Shown: piece by piece, positions 16,073 to 23,373 of the stretch
Position numbering within the stretch: the first letter of the stretch is position 1
Layout: each line of letters begins with the position of its first letter
Assembly (NCBI GenBank): GCA_045652405.1
Contig: JAZRUF010000015.1
Span: forward strand, 1-31,206
Length of the DNA stretch: 31,206 nucleotides
DNA from: JAZRUF01 sp045652405
Lineage (GTDB): Bacteria; Bacillota; Clostridia; Oscillospirales; JAAYXM01
Reading direction: 5' to 3'
Program-made: the position numbers and the translations under genes
The notes under the pieces: model-generated
What the model was told of the DNA's origin: nothing
What the model saw: the letters and a program-made list of their open reading frames with translations, nothing else
Databases searched by the model: none

Positions 16073-17179
16073 TTATTCCTCATCGTCGCAAACCGCTTCG
16101 GTCTCTTCTGTCGGTGCGCTGATTCCTGCTTGGCTCTCGGGCTTAATGTCAATCTTAAAGCCGGTGAGTTTTGCTGCAAGACGTGCGTTCTGACCTTCCT
16201 TGCCGATTGCAAGGGAGAGCTGGTCGTCAGGAACTACTACATGGCAGCCGTGACCGTCATCGGTCATCTCAACGCTTACGACGGTAGCCGGGGAGAGTGC
16301 TGATGCGATATACTCTTCCGGAACATCGGAATACTTGATAATATCAATTTTCTCACCGCGGAGTTCATCGACAATTGTTGCTACACGGTTGCCCTTTGAA
16401 CCTACGCATGCACCAATCGGGTCTATGTTCTCATCGTGTGAGAGGACCGCGATTTTAGTACGGCTTCCCGCTTCACGCGCGATGCTCTTGAGCTCTACGA
16501 TACCGTCATGAATTTCGGGAACTTCAATTTCAAATAGGCGGCGGACAAGTCCGGGATGGGTACGTGAAATAAGTATCTGCGGACCCTTTACCGAGTTTTT
16601 AACTTCAACAACGTAGATTTTTACATATTCGCCCTCGGTCAGCATCTCGCCGGGAACCTGCTCATTTGCAGAGAGGAAAGCAACCGCCTTCTCCTTGGCA
16701 CCGCCGGTGATTTCGAGTACAACACCGCCGTTGCGCGGGTCTATACGGTTGACCTGAGCGGAGAGGATTTCATGCTCTTTTGAAGTAAATTCCTGATATA
16801 CGAGTCCGCGCTCAGCTTCACGGATGCCCTGGATAATGACCTGCTTTGCGGTCTGAGCCGCGATTCGGCCGAAGTTTTTGGTCGAAACCTCTACATTTAC
16901 AATATCACCAAGGCCTGCTTTTTTGGAGATGGTACGTGCCTCGTCGAGGGTGATTTGAGTCATCGGATTTTCCGGCTCCTCCACAACCTCTTTTGCCAGA
17001 TACATGCGCATTACCTTTTTCTTGGTATCCGGCTCTACGATGATATTGTCTCCACAGCCTATGTGATCGCGCTTGTACGCTGTCATAAGAGCCTGAGATA
17101 CTTTCTCAAGCATATAGTCCTGCGGGATACCTTTTTCCTTTTCGATTTGCTCTATGGCACTGAAAAATTCGGAATTCAT
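16073..17179 (-). CDS. nusA: Transcription termination/antitermination protein NusA
   Basis: 368 residues, the short Gram-positive form without the C-terminal repeats of Escherichia coli NusA. The N-terminal RNA polymerase-binding domain covers about 1-125. The S1 domain lies near 130-200, and two KH domains follow, seen in IGACVGSKGNRVATIVDEL and LAIGKEGQNARLAAKLTGF. The tail is acidic (TEAVCDDEE). NusA controls pausing, termination and antitermination. AAGGGAG precedes the ATG. The gene is second in the operon, 46 nt after rimP. NusA itself could act on the structured leader of this operon; that is an inference. Confidence 0.97.
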   Translation of the reverse strand: MNSEFFSAIEQIEKEKGIPQDYMLEKVSQALMTAYKRDHIGCGDNIIVEPDTKKKVMRMYLAKEVVEEPENPMTQITLDEARTISKKAGLGDIVNVEVSTKNFGRIAAQTAKQVIIQGIREAERGLVYQEFTSKEHEILSAQVNRIDPRNGGVVLEITGGAKEKAVAFLSANEQVPGEMLTEGEYVKIYVVEVKNSVKGPQILISRTHPGLVRRLFEIEVPEIHDGIVELKSIAREAGSRTKIAVLSHDENIDPIGACVGSKGNRVATIVDELRGEKIDIIKYSDVPEEYIASALSPATVVSVEMTDDGHGCHVVVPDDQLSLAIGKEGQNARLAAKLTGFKIDIKPESQAGISAPTEETEAVCDDEE

Positions 17180-17225
17180 TTTTGTTAATCGCTCCCTTGT
17201 CGTTTATTCTGCGCCTGAAAGACGC

Positions 17226-17681
17226 TTAAAATTCAACTCTTAAACGTGTTACGGCAATGTCCTTTTTAGAAAAGGTACGCTCATTGCCGTCAACACTTAT
17301 GGTTACATCTCCGTTTTCGTAGGCGCAAAGAGTGCCTACAAATTCCTTGCTGCCGTCTATCGGCGCAAAGGTGCGGATTGAAATCAGGTGCCCCATGTAT
17401 TCCTCAAAGTCCGACGGACGCTTGAGTGCACGCTCGGCACCTGCTGAGCCGACCTCGAAAATATATGAACCCGGAACCGGGTCTTCGCGGTCAAGGATAG
17501 GATCCATTGCGCGGCTTATTGCCTCGCAATCGTCAATTGATACGCCGTCTGCCTTATCAATTAAAAGACGCAGATATTGCTGACCGCCTTCGCGGACAAA
17601 TTCAACATCCCAAATCCGGCAACCGTTAGCCTGCGCGACAGGCTCGGCGAGCTTTGCTACTATTTCGCAGACCTTCTGCAT
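17226..17681 (-). CDS. rimP: Ribosome maturation factor RimP
   Basis: 151 residues from the ATG at 17681 (MQKVCEIVAKLAEPV). Another ATG two codons upstream sits directly against the ribosome binding site GAGGGG; the chosen one has a seven-nt gap. NGCRIWDVEFVREGGQQYLRLLID is the conserved N-terminal domain and FEVGSAGAERALKRPSDFEEYMG the middle signature, in which the family more often reads SSPGLDRPL. RimP assists 30S subunit assembly. It is the first gene of the operon, behind the duplicated leader. Confidence 0.95.
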   Translation of the reverse strand: MQKVCEIVAKLAEPVAQANGCRIWDVEFVREGGQQYLRLLIDKADGVSIDDCEAISRAMDPILDREDPVPGSYIFEVGSAGAERALKRPSDFEEYMGHLISIRTFAPIDGSKEFVGTLCAYENGDVTISVDGNERTFSKKDIAVTRLRVEF

Positions 17682-17718
17682 ATTCATTCCCCTCTTTCGT
17701 TATAGTTGACCAAAGTAA

Positions 17719-17765
17719 CCGCTATCACCTATAGAAGTATAAGAGAGAGTGGGAAACCCACTCTC
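17719..17765 (-). repeat. 47-bp direct repeat, copy next to rimP
   Basis: Identical over 47 bp to 17863-17909. It comprises a perfect 9-bp hairpin (17745-17765) and a 26-nt tail. In RNA sense the hairpin comes first, then the tail, then about 35 nt to the rimP start. Confidence 0.92.
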
Positions 17766-17862
17766 GACTTATCATACTGATAAGCCGAAAAGAGATTAGA
17801 CGTGAAAGACACCCTTCCCGGGTTTCTTTCACCCTATCTTCCTCCCCGATGACCGAGGAGTT

Positions 17863-17909
17863 CCGCTATCACCTATAGAAGTATAAGAGAGAGTGGGAAA
17901 CCCACTCTC
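17863..17909 (-). repeat. 47-bp direct repeat, promoter-proximal copy
   Basis: Identical to 17719-17765, with a period of 144 nt. Its hairpin is two base pairs longer (11 bp, 17887-17911), because the flanking bases also pair. Confidence 0.92.
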
Positions 17910-17945
17910 TCTACTTACAACCTACAACTACATCTTAATGAAGAT

Positions 17946-17974
17946 ATTATAGCAGGAAAATTTTAAAAATGCAA
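17946..17974 (-). promoter_or_regulatory. Extended -10 promoter of the rimP-nusA-infB operon
   Basis: On the minus strand, TTGCAT (17974-17969), a 17-nt spacer ending TGC, and TATAAT (17951-17946). The TGN extension and perfect -10 compensate for a weak -35. Transcription should start near 17939. Confidence 0.7.
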
Positions 17975-18039
17975 GAGTTTTTGCAAAAATATCCATACAA
18001 AACTAGGCTTTTTGCAAAGTTTTTTAATCGAAAAACGTT

Positions 18040-19539
18040 TTATTCGGCGGTAAAACGTATTTTTGATTTATCAATCGGCTTGGGTTTTAAGTTGTTGTTT
18101 GCCGCAAAGCGCGCGATTGCCATGGCGCGCTCAAGCTGCGTATCCACCACAACCGGGGTGTTGATGAACTTTTTAAATGCGTCATCTATAGCGCGGACGG
18201 TTGCCGCATCGCAGGAAGCATCGGTAACCTCAAGACCGTTTTTTTTCTGGAATTGATTTATCGCGTGATAAGTTTTAAAGTCAGCTTGTTCATCGGGAGT
18301 ATCGTTAAAGTACCCCATTTTATTGAGCCTTTGCTCTATGCCGCGCACATTTACGGATATTGCGCGGTATACGCCACGGCTAAAGTCGAGCTCTTCATAG
18401 CTGGGCATCTGCTGCTTTTGGTAGGTAAGCTCTGTGTAATGTTTCGGCTTTATACCAACACCGGTATATGAGCCGGTTATTGGCAGAAGCAGGGCATGGG
18501 AGCTTATGATAGCGTACGAGCCGTCATCAAGCTCAATATGGCTTTGGCCTAATCCTTTGCCGTGCGTGGGTACGCCTACAACTTCTGCATAGCCTAAATC
18601 CTGAAGTGCACCTGCCAGTACCTCTGCTGCCGAGGCGGTGTTTTCGTTTACAAGGATGGTCATGTTGTTGAATTTCCAACCGTAGCCTTCCGAGGAATAA
18701 GTTTTAAGTGACATGGGATTTGACTTGCGAACCATAAGATACGGTACGTCCTTATCCGGAATGATCTGGTCCATAATATTTATAAAGCAGTCAATGTCCC
18801 CGCCCGGATTGTCACGCAGGTCTAAAATAACGGATTTATATCCGCTGTCCCTTATCATTTCATAGTATATGCAGAAATCAATGAAGGTAGTATATCCGTT
18901 AAATTCGCTGAGCTTTAAGTAGGCGATGTTATTGCCCATGTTCTTGAAGGATACGTTTGATACGGTCAATTGCTCGCGTATAACCGTGAAAACATGCTCC
19001 TGCTCTCCGCGCAGTACGCCAATCTTTACCGATGCGCCTTCCTCGCCGGTCATTAAATCTACTATCATGGAAGGCGTATAACCTGTAAGCTTCTTTCCGT
19101 CAACGGATATGAGCTTATCGCCCTCGGAAAGTCCTGTCTTGTTCGCGGGACCTCCGGGAGTGACGGATTGGATATAGCAACCGTCGCTTTCCTCTATAAT
19201 ACTTATGCCGATGCCGACTCTAGTTTTATCCTCGGGAAACGCCGCATCATATGTTTGCGGCTCCATATAATATGAATATGGGTCATAGCTTTGGTACATT
19301 ATATTTACAAAAGACTCAAAGGTGCCCGGGTAATCCTCAAACATTTTTATGAGTCCGCGGCGTATCGGGTCTTCATTCTCGTCCATATCCAGATGATACT
19401 CTTTGAGAAGCTCGACGAGTAAATCGAGTTTATCACCGTAATTTACGGTTGAGTTACTCTGCGCCTGAACCATGAGCGAGACGGAGAGTGCCATAATTAC
19501 AAAGATTGCCAGGACTCTCACCAAAAAAGTTTTCTTCAT
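18040..19539 (-). CDS. S41 family C-terminal processing peptidase with PDZ and peptidoglycan-binding domains
   Basis: 499 residues. Residues 5-27 are a signal peptide or membrane anchor. A PDZ domain covers about 105-190 (VTPGGPANKTGLSEGDKLISVDG). The protease core holds LDLRDNPGGDID (239-250), the nucleophile Ser303 in NENTASAAEVLAGAL and the general base Lys328 in THGKGLGQ. A peptidoglycan-binding domain of the PG_binding_1 type lies near 397-455 (IEQRLNKMGYF, AINQFQKKNGL). This order is that of CtpA/CtpB, exported proteases; CtpB of Bacillus acts in sporulation signalling. It ends the ddl-murI-DUF1934 operon, 26 nt after the preceding gene, which suggests a role in the cell envelope. Confidence 0.93.
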   Translation of the reverse strand: MKKTFLVRVLAIFVIMALSVSLMVQAQSNSTVNYGDKLDLLVELLKEYHLDMDENEDPIRRGLIKMFEDYPGTFESFVNIMYQSYDPYSYYMEPQTYDAAFPEDKTRVGIGISIIEESDGCYIQSVTPGGPANKTGLSEGDKLISVDGKKLTGYTPSMIVDLMTGEEGASVKIGVLRGEQEHVFTVIREQLTVSNVSFKNMGNNIAYLKLSEFNGYTTFIDFCIYYEMIRDSGYKSVILDLRDNPGGDIDCFINIMDQIIPDKDVPYLMVRKSNPMSLKTYSSEGYGWKFNNMTILVNENTASAAEVLAGALQDLGYAEVVGVPTHGKGLGQSHIELDDGSYAIISSHALLLPITGSYTGVGIKPKHYTELTYQKQQMPSYEELDFSRGVYRAISVNVRGIEQRLNKMGYFNDTPDEQADFKTYHAINQFQKKNGLEVTDASCDAATVRAIDDAFKKFINTPVVVDTQLERAMAIARFAANNNLKPKPIDKSKIRFTAE

Positions 19540-19565
19540 CCCTGTTTTTTCCTTTCCTTTGCTTT

Positions 19566-19994
19566 TTAGTTTGAAGCATTGCGGAATTTAAGATTGAAGG
19601 AATTTTCACCGGCTAAGGTGTTGTTTATATCCATTGAATAATGAATTTCAATTTTGCCGCCCGCGGCTGTGAATTTCTTATTTATTGAATGCGTGCAAAT
19701 TCCGACGGTGAAAGAGCCAAAGGGTGTATCATAGTGAGACAGATGCTTCTGACCCGCTTCAAAAATCATATGTGAGCGGGTCTGACCGGAGCGAATTATG
19801 GTAACACGCTCGGGCTCTATTTTGAGAGTGGTGGTCGTGCAGTCCATACCGGTCAGCTCACTTTCTTCATATGTGATGTACAGACCGTCACTCTTTTCTG
19901 AAAATTTTCCGCTTGTTACAAGCTCTACATTGTCCGGGTCCTGACCTTCATAGTCCTGCAGACCGGTTATTTCTATTATTATATCCTTTTCCAT
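19566..19994 (-). CDS. DUF1934 family protein (YwiB-like)
   Basis: 142 residues. It shows the DUF1934 pattern: DNVELVTSGKFSEKSDGLYITYEESELTGMD near the start, TTLKIEPERVTIIRSG, and TPFGSFTVGICTHSI near 90-105, ending with a beta-rich IHYSMDINNTLAGENSFNLKFR. The fold is a small calycin-like beta-barrel; the biochemical role is unknown. It starts 11 nt after murI, with GGAAGG as ribosome binding site, and lies within a cell-wall operon. Confidence 0.88.
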   Translation of the reverse strand: MEKDIIIEITGLQDYEGQDPDNVELVTSGKFSEKSDGLYITYEESELTGMDCTTTTLKIEPERVTIIRSGQTRSHMIFEAGQKHLSHYDTPFGSFTVGICTHSINKKFTAAGGKIEIHYSMDINNTLAGENSFNLKFRNASN

Positions 19995-20005
19995 GTTTAC
20001 CTTCC

Positions 20006-20812
20006 TTAAAAATTTTCTATATTCACCATTTCTACTTCGGCACCTATTTCGCGCCCTAAATACAGCGATGCTTGCTGGGAAAAGCCTTCCGCATCGTCAC
20101 TTACAAAAAAGCGAGATGTTGCAGGCGCACCATCTGAGAAAGAAAGCTCATCGAGCGTACTCAGATAATGCGCGGCCTCCGCACCCGGGTTTATGAGCGT
20201 TACGTGCCCGCCCATGAAATTCCCTATGGCTTGGGATATTATCGGATAATGCGTGCAGCCGAGGATAAGAGTGTCCACATCCGCATCAAGAAGCGGAGTT
20301 AAATATTCTTCAACCGCAAGCTTTAATATGCCATCATCAGGTGATACACGTCCGTTTTCCACCAGCGGAACGAAGAGCGGGCAGGGGACGGACACGGTAT
20401 AAATTTCATTATTTAAGCTTTTTATTACCTTCTCATAAGCACCACTTCGCACGGTTGCCTTTGTGCCGATAATACCGATGCGGTTTGAGCGGGTTGACAA
20501 TACAGCTTTTTTTGCCGCACTTTCGACCACGCCGATTATCGGGAAATCCTCATCGCAACACACCTCAGGCAGTGCCGCAGAGCTTGCAGTGCCGCAGGCG
20601 ATAAGAAGAGCTTTTATGTTAAAGCTTTTTAAAAAGCGGATGTTCTGGCGTGTATAGCGTATTATAGTTTCCTTTGAACGCGTACCATAGGGAACACGTC
20701 CGGTATCACCGAAATACACAATATCCGCGCAGGGTAGAAGTTTTGATATTTCACGCACGGCGGTTAGTCCGCCGAGACCTGAATCGAATATACCTATGGG
20801 ATGTCTTTGCAT
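20006..20812 (-). CDS. murI: Glutamate racemase
   Basis: 268 residues from the ATG at 20812 (MQRHPIGIFDSGLGGLT). The open frame extends 16 codons further into the end of ddl, but the chosen ATG has GGTGA five nt ahead and matches the family start. It makes D-glutamate for peptidoglycan. Catalytic parts: IFDSGLGG with Asp10, FGDTGRVPYG, Cys73 in IACGTASS and Cys186 with His188 in LGCTHYP. The usual Asn after the first Cys (CNT) is Gly here. The enzyme should be cytosolic. It follows ddl by 25 nt. Confidence 0.94.
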   Translation of the reverse strand: MQRHPIGIFDSGLGGLTAVREISKLLPCADIVYFGDTGRVPYGTRSKETIIRYTRQNIRFLKSFNIKALLIACGTASSAALPEVCCDEDFPIIGVVESAAKKAVLSTRSNRIGIIGTKATVRSGAYEKVIKSLNNEIYTVSVPCPLFVPLVENGRVSPDDGILKLAVEEYLTPLLDADVDTLILGCTHYPIISQAIGNFMGGHVTLINPGAEAAHYLSTLDELSFSDGAPATSRFFVSDDAEGFSQQASLYLGREIGAEVEMVNIENF

Positions 20813-20837
20813 AAAAATCACCGCTCGTCTAATAATT

Positions 20838-21905
20838 TTATTTTTCGCATGCGTAGGCAATAAGGCGGTCTAAAAGCTCAGAGTATCCGATGCCGCATGC
20901 CTCGAAGAGCTTGGGATACATGCTTATGTTGGTAAATCCCGGAATTGTATTGATTTCATTGAATACGATTTCCGGTTTTTCACCTTCGGTTACGAAAAAG
21001 TCCACGCGTGACAGACAACGGCAGTCAAGCGCAAGGTATATGCGCCGCGCTGCATCACGCAGTTTATCGGAGATTTCCTCCGGAAGTTCTGCCGGGATAA
21101 GGGTTTTGGACGCGCTGTCAAAATACTTGCTCTCATAGCTGTAAAACTCACGCGAGGGAAGAACCTGACCGCACACGGAAACCTTCGGGTTTTCATTTCC
21201 CATTACCGCGGTTTCTATCTCTAGACCTACGATACATTCCTCAACGAGGATTTTTGTGCCGTAATGTGAGGCTTCGTCGAGCGCGAACATCAGACCGTCG
21301 CGGTTTTTGGCTTTGTTTATACCCACCGAAGAGCCGGTGCTCGACGGTTTTACGAACATCGGATAGGAAAAACGCTCCTCAAGGTTTTTTACTATGCCGT
21401 TGGGGTCATGCTCAAATTCCTCGGCGCGGAACATTACCCAATCCGCCTGACGGACACCTATTTTGTCCACCACAAGCTTGGTAAGTGTTTTATCCATAGA
21501 TACCGCCGAGGAAGCTACGCCCGGGCTTATGTACGGGATTCCGGAAAGCTCCAAAAGACCTTGCATGCATCCGTCCTCGCCAAACGCGCCGTGCAGGACC
21601 GGGAAAACGCAGTCTAAATGCTTTACCGACGGTGCTTTTCCGAAAAGGAGAAGACCGCGGTTTTTTCGGTCAGCCGAAATTGTTGCGGATACGTTGGATG
21701 AAAGCTCGGTCCAACTGCCGTCCGCAATACGGTCGGGCGTGGCATCCGGGGTGTAGTACCAATGCCCTTTCTTTGTAATGCCGACAGGTATGATGTTATA
21801 TTTTTCCGCGTCCAGATTCTTGATAATCGAGGATGCCGAGAGCAGAGATATGTCGTGCTCAGGCGACATTCCGCCGAAGATAACGCAAATGTTCTTTTTG
21901 TTCAA
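20838..21905 (-). CDS. ddl: D-alanine--D-alanine ligase
   Basis: 355 residues from a TTG start at 21905 with AAAGGGG ahead. It joins two D-alanines for peptidoglycan. The N-terminal domain has VIFGGMSPEHDISLLSA, the ATP-grasp core has FVKPSSTGSSVGINKAKN, and the metal site is in FNEINTIPGFTNISMYPKL. The omega-loop segment REFYSYESKYFD resembles D-Ala-D-Ala ligases and not the D-Ala-D-Lac ligases of VanA type, so the natural product is expected to be D-Ala-D-Ala. It is the first gene of the cell-wall operon; its promoter is at 22000-22027. Confidence 0.95.
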   Translation of the reverse strand: MNKKNICVIFGGMSPEHDISLLSASSIIKNLDAEKYNIIPVGITKKGHWYYTPDATPDRIADGSWTELSSNVSATISADRKNRGLLLFGKAPSVKHLDCVFPVLHGAFGEDGCMQGLLELSGIPYISPGVASSAVSMDKTLTKLVVDKIGVRQADWVMFRAEEFEHDPNGIVKNLEERFSYPMFVKPSSTGSSVGINKAKNRDGLMFALDEASHYGTKILVEECIVGLEIETAVMGNENPKVSVCGQVLPSREFYSYESKYFDSASKTLIPAELPEEISDKLRDAARRIYLALDCRCLSRVDFFVTEGEKPEIVFNEINTIPGFTNISMYPKLFEACGIGYSELLDRLIAYACEK

Positions 21906-21999
21906 AGCGTTTCGCCCCTTTAAATTTTGATATTAGTATATCTATTCAGCCAATTTTAAATAAAGCACAAATGCCACAGCCGATAATTCTCTAATATAA

Positions 22000-22027
22000 A
22001 TTATACTATATTTTCAGAAAAGAGCAA
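22000..22027 (-). promoter_or_regulatory. Candidate promoter of the ddl-murI operon
   Basis: On the minus strand, TTGCTC (22027-22022), a 16-nt spacer and TATAAT (22005-22000). The -35 is weak. The leader to ddl would be about 90 nt, in which nothing else is recognised. Confidence 0.5.
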
Positions 22028-22079
22028 CAGTCATATGATAAAATATCCGCCGATTCGGTTAAAAAAATCTCCCAAAGGG

Positions 22080-22108
22080 TGGAAAAGGGAAAGAAATGTT
22101 TGTATAAT
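22080..22108 (+). promoter_or_regulatory. Candidate promoter of the unknown gene at 22191
   Basis: TGGAAA (22080-22085), a 17-nt spacer and a perfect TATAAT (22103-22108). A second TATAAT lies at 22152-22157 inside a palindrome but without a good -35. Confidence 0.4.
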
Positions 22109-22143
22109 AAAGATTGCGGAAAGAATGAGAACACAGACTTTGT

Positions 22144-22171
22144 CCTAAACGTATAATGAAATACGTTTGGG
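22144..22171 (+). promoter_or_regulatory. Inverted repeat before the unknown gene, possible operator or leader hairpin
   Basis: Ten-bp arms CCTAAACGTA and TACGTTTGGG (one G-T pair) around TAATGAAA. It ends four nt before the ribosome binding site AGAGGAG and contains a TATAAT. It could be a protein-binding site or an RNA hairpin controlling the gene. Confidence 0.45.
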
Positions 22172-22190
22172 TTTAAGAGGAGATAAATAT

Positions 22191-22601
22191 ATGAATATTG
22201 AATTTACGCCAAAGCAGTACCGGCGCATGCTGGATTTGGTCTATATAGGAAACTGGATTTTAAATTCCGCGCGAGGGGCAGACAGAATACCTGACTACGA
22301 TGAGGTGGAAAGTTATCTTTTCGGCAAGTGCCGTGAGTTTAACATGCCCACACTTTCAGAGAAGATAAGCGGGGTGGATGTTCCGTCAAAGGCTTTTTCT
22401 CAGGGCGGGATACACGAGGCGATTATGGATTATGAGGACTCAGTTTTTTACGAGATACTTGCCGAGGAGCTTGCTCACCGCGATTTTTACGTTTCCGGGC
22501 AGACCGAAGAGGTTGAGGAGCTTGCCGCACGCATAAACGCGTATATTTCAGAATTTGAGAAAAACGGCATAAGCAATATTTTGGTGGATTCGGACATATA
22601 G
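22191..22601 (+). CDS. Small soluble protein of unknown function
   Basis: 136 residues from the ATG at 22191, which has AGAGGAG eight nt ahead; the eight extra codons upstream would place the start in front of that site. It begins MNIEFTPKQYRRMLDLVYIGNWILNSARG and is acidic towards the end. No signal peptide or membrane helix is present, and the composition suggests an alpha-helical cytosolic protein. I do not recognise the family. It stands alone between its own candidate promoter and a bidirectional terminator. The ribosome binding site, the start and the terminator all support a real gene. Confidence 0.8.
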   Translation: MNIEFTPKQYRRMLDLVYIGNWILNSARGADRIPDYDEVESYLFGKCREFNMPTLSEKISGVDVPSKAFSQGGIHEAIMDYEDSVFYEILAEELAHRDFYVSGQTEEVEELAARINAYISEFEKNGISNILVDSDI

Positions 22602-22602
22602 A

Positions 22603-22639
22603 AAATGACCGGGATGAAAAAACTTCATTCCGGTCATTT
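22603..22639. terminator. Bidirectional terminator between the unknown gene and the rubredoxin fusion
   Basis: Fourteen-bp stem with one G-T pair, left arm 22603-22616 and right arm 22626-22639, loop AAAAAACTT. The outer A-T pairs provide short T runs on both strands. It lies between two convergent genes. Confidence 0.8.
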
Positions 22640-22642
22640 GTA

Positions 22643-23263
22643 CTATTCAATTGGTTCAAAATCCGATGCCGGGTGCTTACAGAGCGGGCAGATAAAGTCC
22701 TTTGGAAGCACATCACCTTCGTATATATATCCGCAGATTTTGCACACGAAGCCTTTTTTCTTTTGCGTTTGCGGCTTAGGTTTAACGTTTTTATGGTAGT
22801 AGGTGTATGTCATGGTGTCACTTTCGGATAATACACGCGCCTCATCAACCGTGCATATAAACATGCCGTGGGTTTCTAAATCCACATACTGCTCTACCTT
22901 TAAAGATATAACCGAGTTTATATACTCGGGCAGGATTGCAAGTCCGTTTTGCGTGCGCTCGGGGGATATATCCTTAAACTTATCTGAGTCCTTACCGCTT
23001 TGGAAGCCAAAGGTTTCAAAGACGGAAAACGGAGCACTCTCAGAGAGACAGTTTATATTCATAATTCCGGTGCGCGCTATTACGTCATGCGAGTAATTCT
23101 TCTTATCAATTGAAACCGCGATGCGATTCGGGGTGTTTGTCACCTGGTTTATTGAGTTTACGATGAGTCCGTTGTCACGCTTGCCGTCATGTGATGTGAC
23201 AATGTAAAGTCCGTAGCCTATCTTGTACAGTGCAGAAACGTCAATTTTGTTTGTGTTTTCCAT
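22643..23263 (-). CDS. Flavin reductase-rubredoxin fusion (high-molecular-weight rubredoxin-like)
   Basis: 206 residues from the ATG at 23263, with AAGGAGG eight nt ahead; the open frame extends 13 codons further without a better start. Residues 1-~160 are an FMN-binding flavin reductase-like domain (IGYGLYIVTSHDGKRDNGLIVNSINQVTNTPNRIAVSIDKKNYSHD). After a Lys/Pro linker comes a rubredoxin domain with the two iron-binding pairs CKIC (in FVCKICGYIYEG) and CPLC (in ICPLCKHPASDFEPIE). This is the order of Hrb of Moorella, which passes electrons from NADH to the flavodiiron protein FprA, removing oxygen or nitric oxide in anaerobes. No flavodiiron gene lies within the window. TATAAT at 23296-23291 (minus) could be the -10, but its -35 is poor. 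Confidence 0.9.
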   Translation of the reverse strand: MENTNKIDVSALYKIGYGLYIVTSHDGKRDNGLIVNSINQVTNTPNRIAVSIDKKNYSHDVIARTGIMNINCLSESAPFSVFETFGFQSGKDSDKFKDISPERTQNGLAILPEYINSVISLKVEQYVDLETHGMFICTVDEARVLSESDTMTYTYYHKNVKPKPQTQKKKGFVCKICGYIYEGDVLPKDFICPLCKHPASDFEPIE

Positions 23264-23335
23264 AGCCGTAGCCTCCTTGCAGTGATAATTATTATAATAC
23301 ACATTAAAAAGATAAAAAATTCATGTTTTTATAAA

Positions 23336-23363
23336 AACAGGCAGCCGAAAACGTCTGCCTGTT
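23336..23363 (-). terminator. Terminator of the citrate synthase-membrane protein operon
   Basis: Twelve-bp stem with one mismatch, arms 23336-23347 and 23352-23363, loop AAAA, followed on the minus strand by TTTTTAT. It lies just after the membrane protein stop. Confidence 0.75.
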
Positions 23364-23373
23364 AAGTTTTATG

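Larger units (their letters stand above)
17682..17940 (-). promoter_or_regulatory. Long structured 5' leader of the rimP-nusA-infB operon
   Basis: About 255 nt lie between the predicted start of transcription (near 17939) and rimP. In plus-strand coordinates it holds five hairpins: 17887-17911 (11 bp, loop AAA), 17842-17860 (7 bp with one G-T pair on the RNA), 17802-17832 (8 + 4 bp around one mismatch), 17768-17784 (7 bp) and 17745-17765 (9 bp, loop AAA). The first and last belong to two perfect 47-bp repeats. I do not recognise a known riboswitch or ribosomal leader. This is the content of the largest gene-free stretch in the window; nothing is recognised between the promoter (17974) and the S41 protease stop at 18040. 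Confidence 0.6.

Noticed and set aside
17719..17909. CRISPR array from the two 47-bp repeats
   Set aside because: Only two copies, a 97-bp interval that contains hairpins of its own, and no cas genes. The position directly behind a promoter of a housekeeping operon fits a leader better.
18030..18045. Catabolite response element near AAAACGTTTT at the end of the S41 gene
   Set aside because: The short palindrome lacks the flanking bases of the cre consensus and lies at the end of a gene, not at a promoter.
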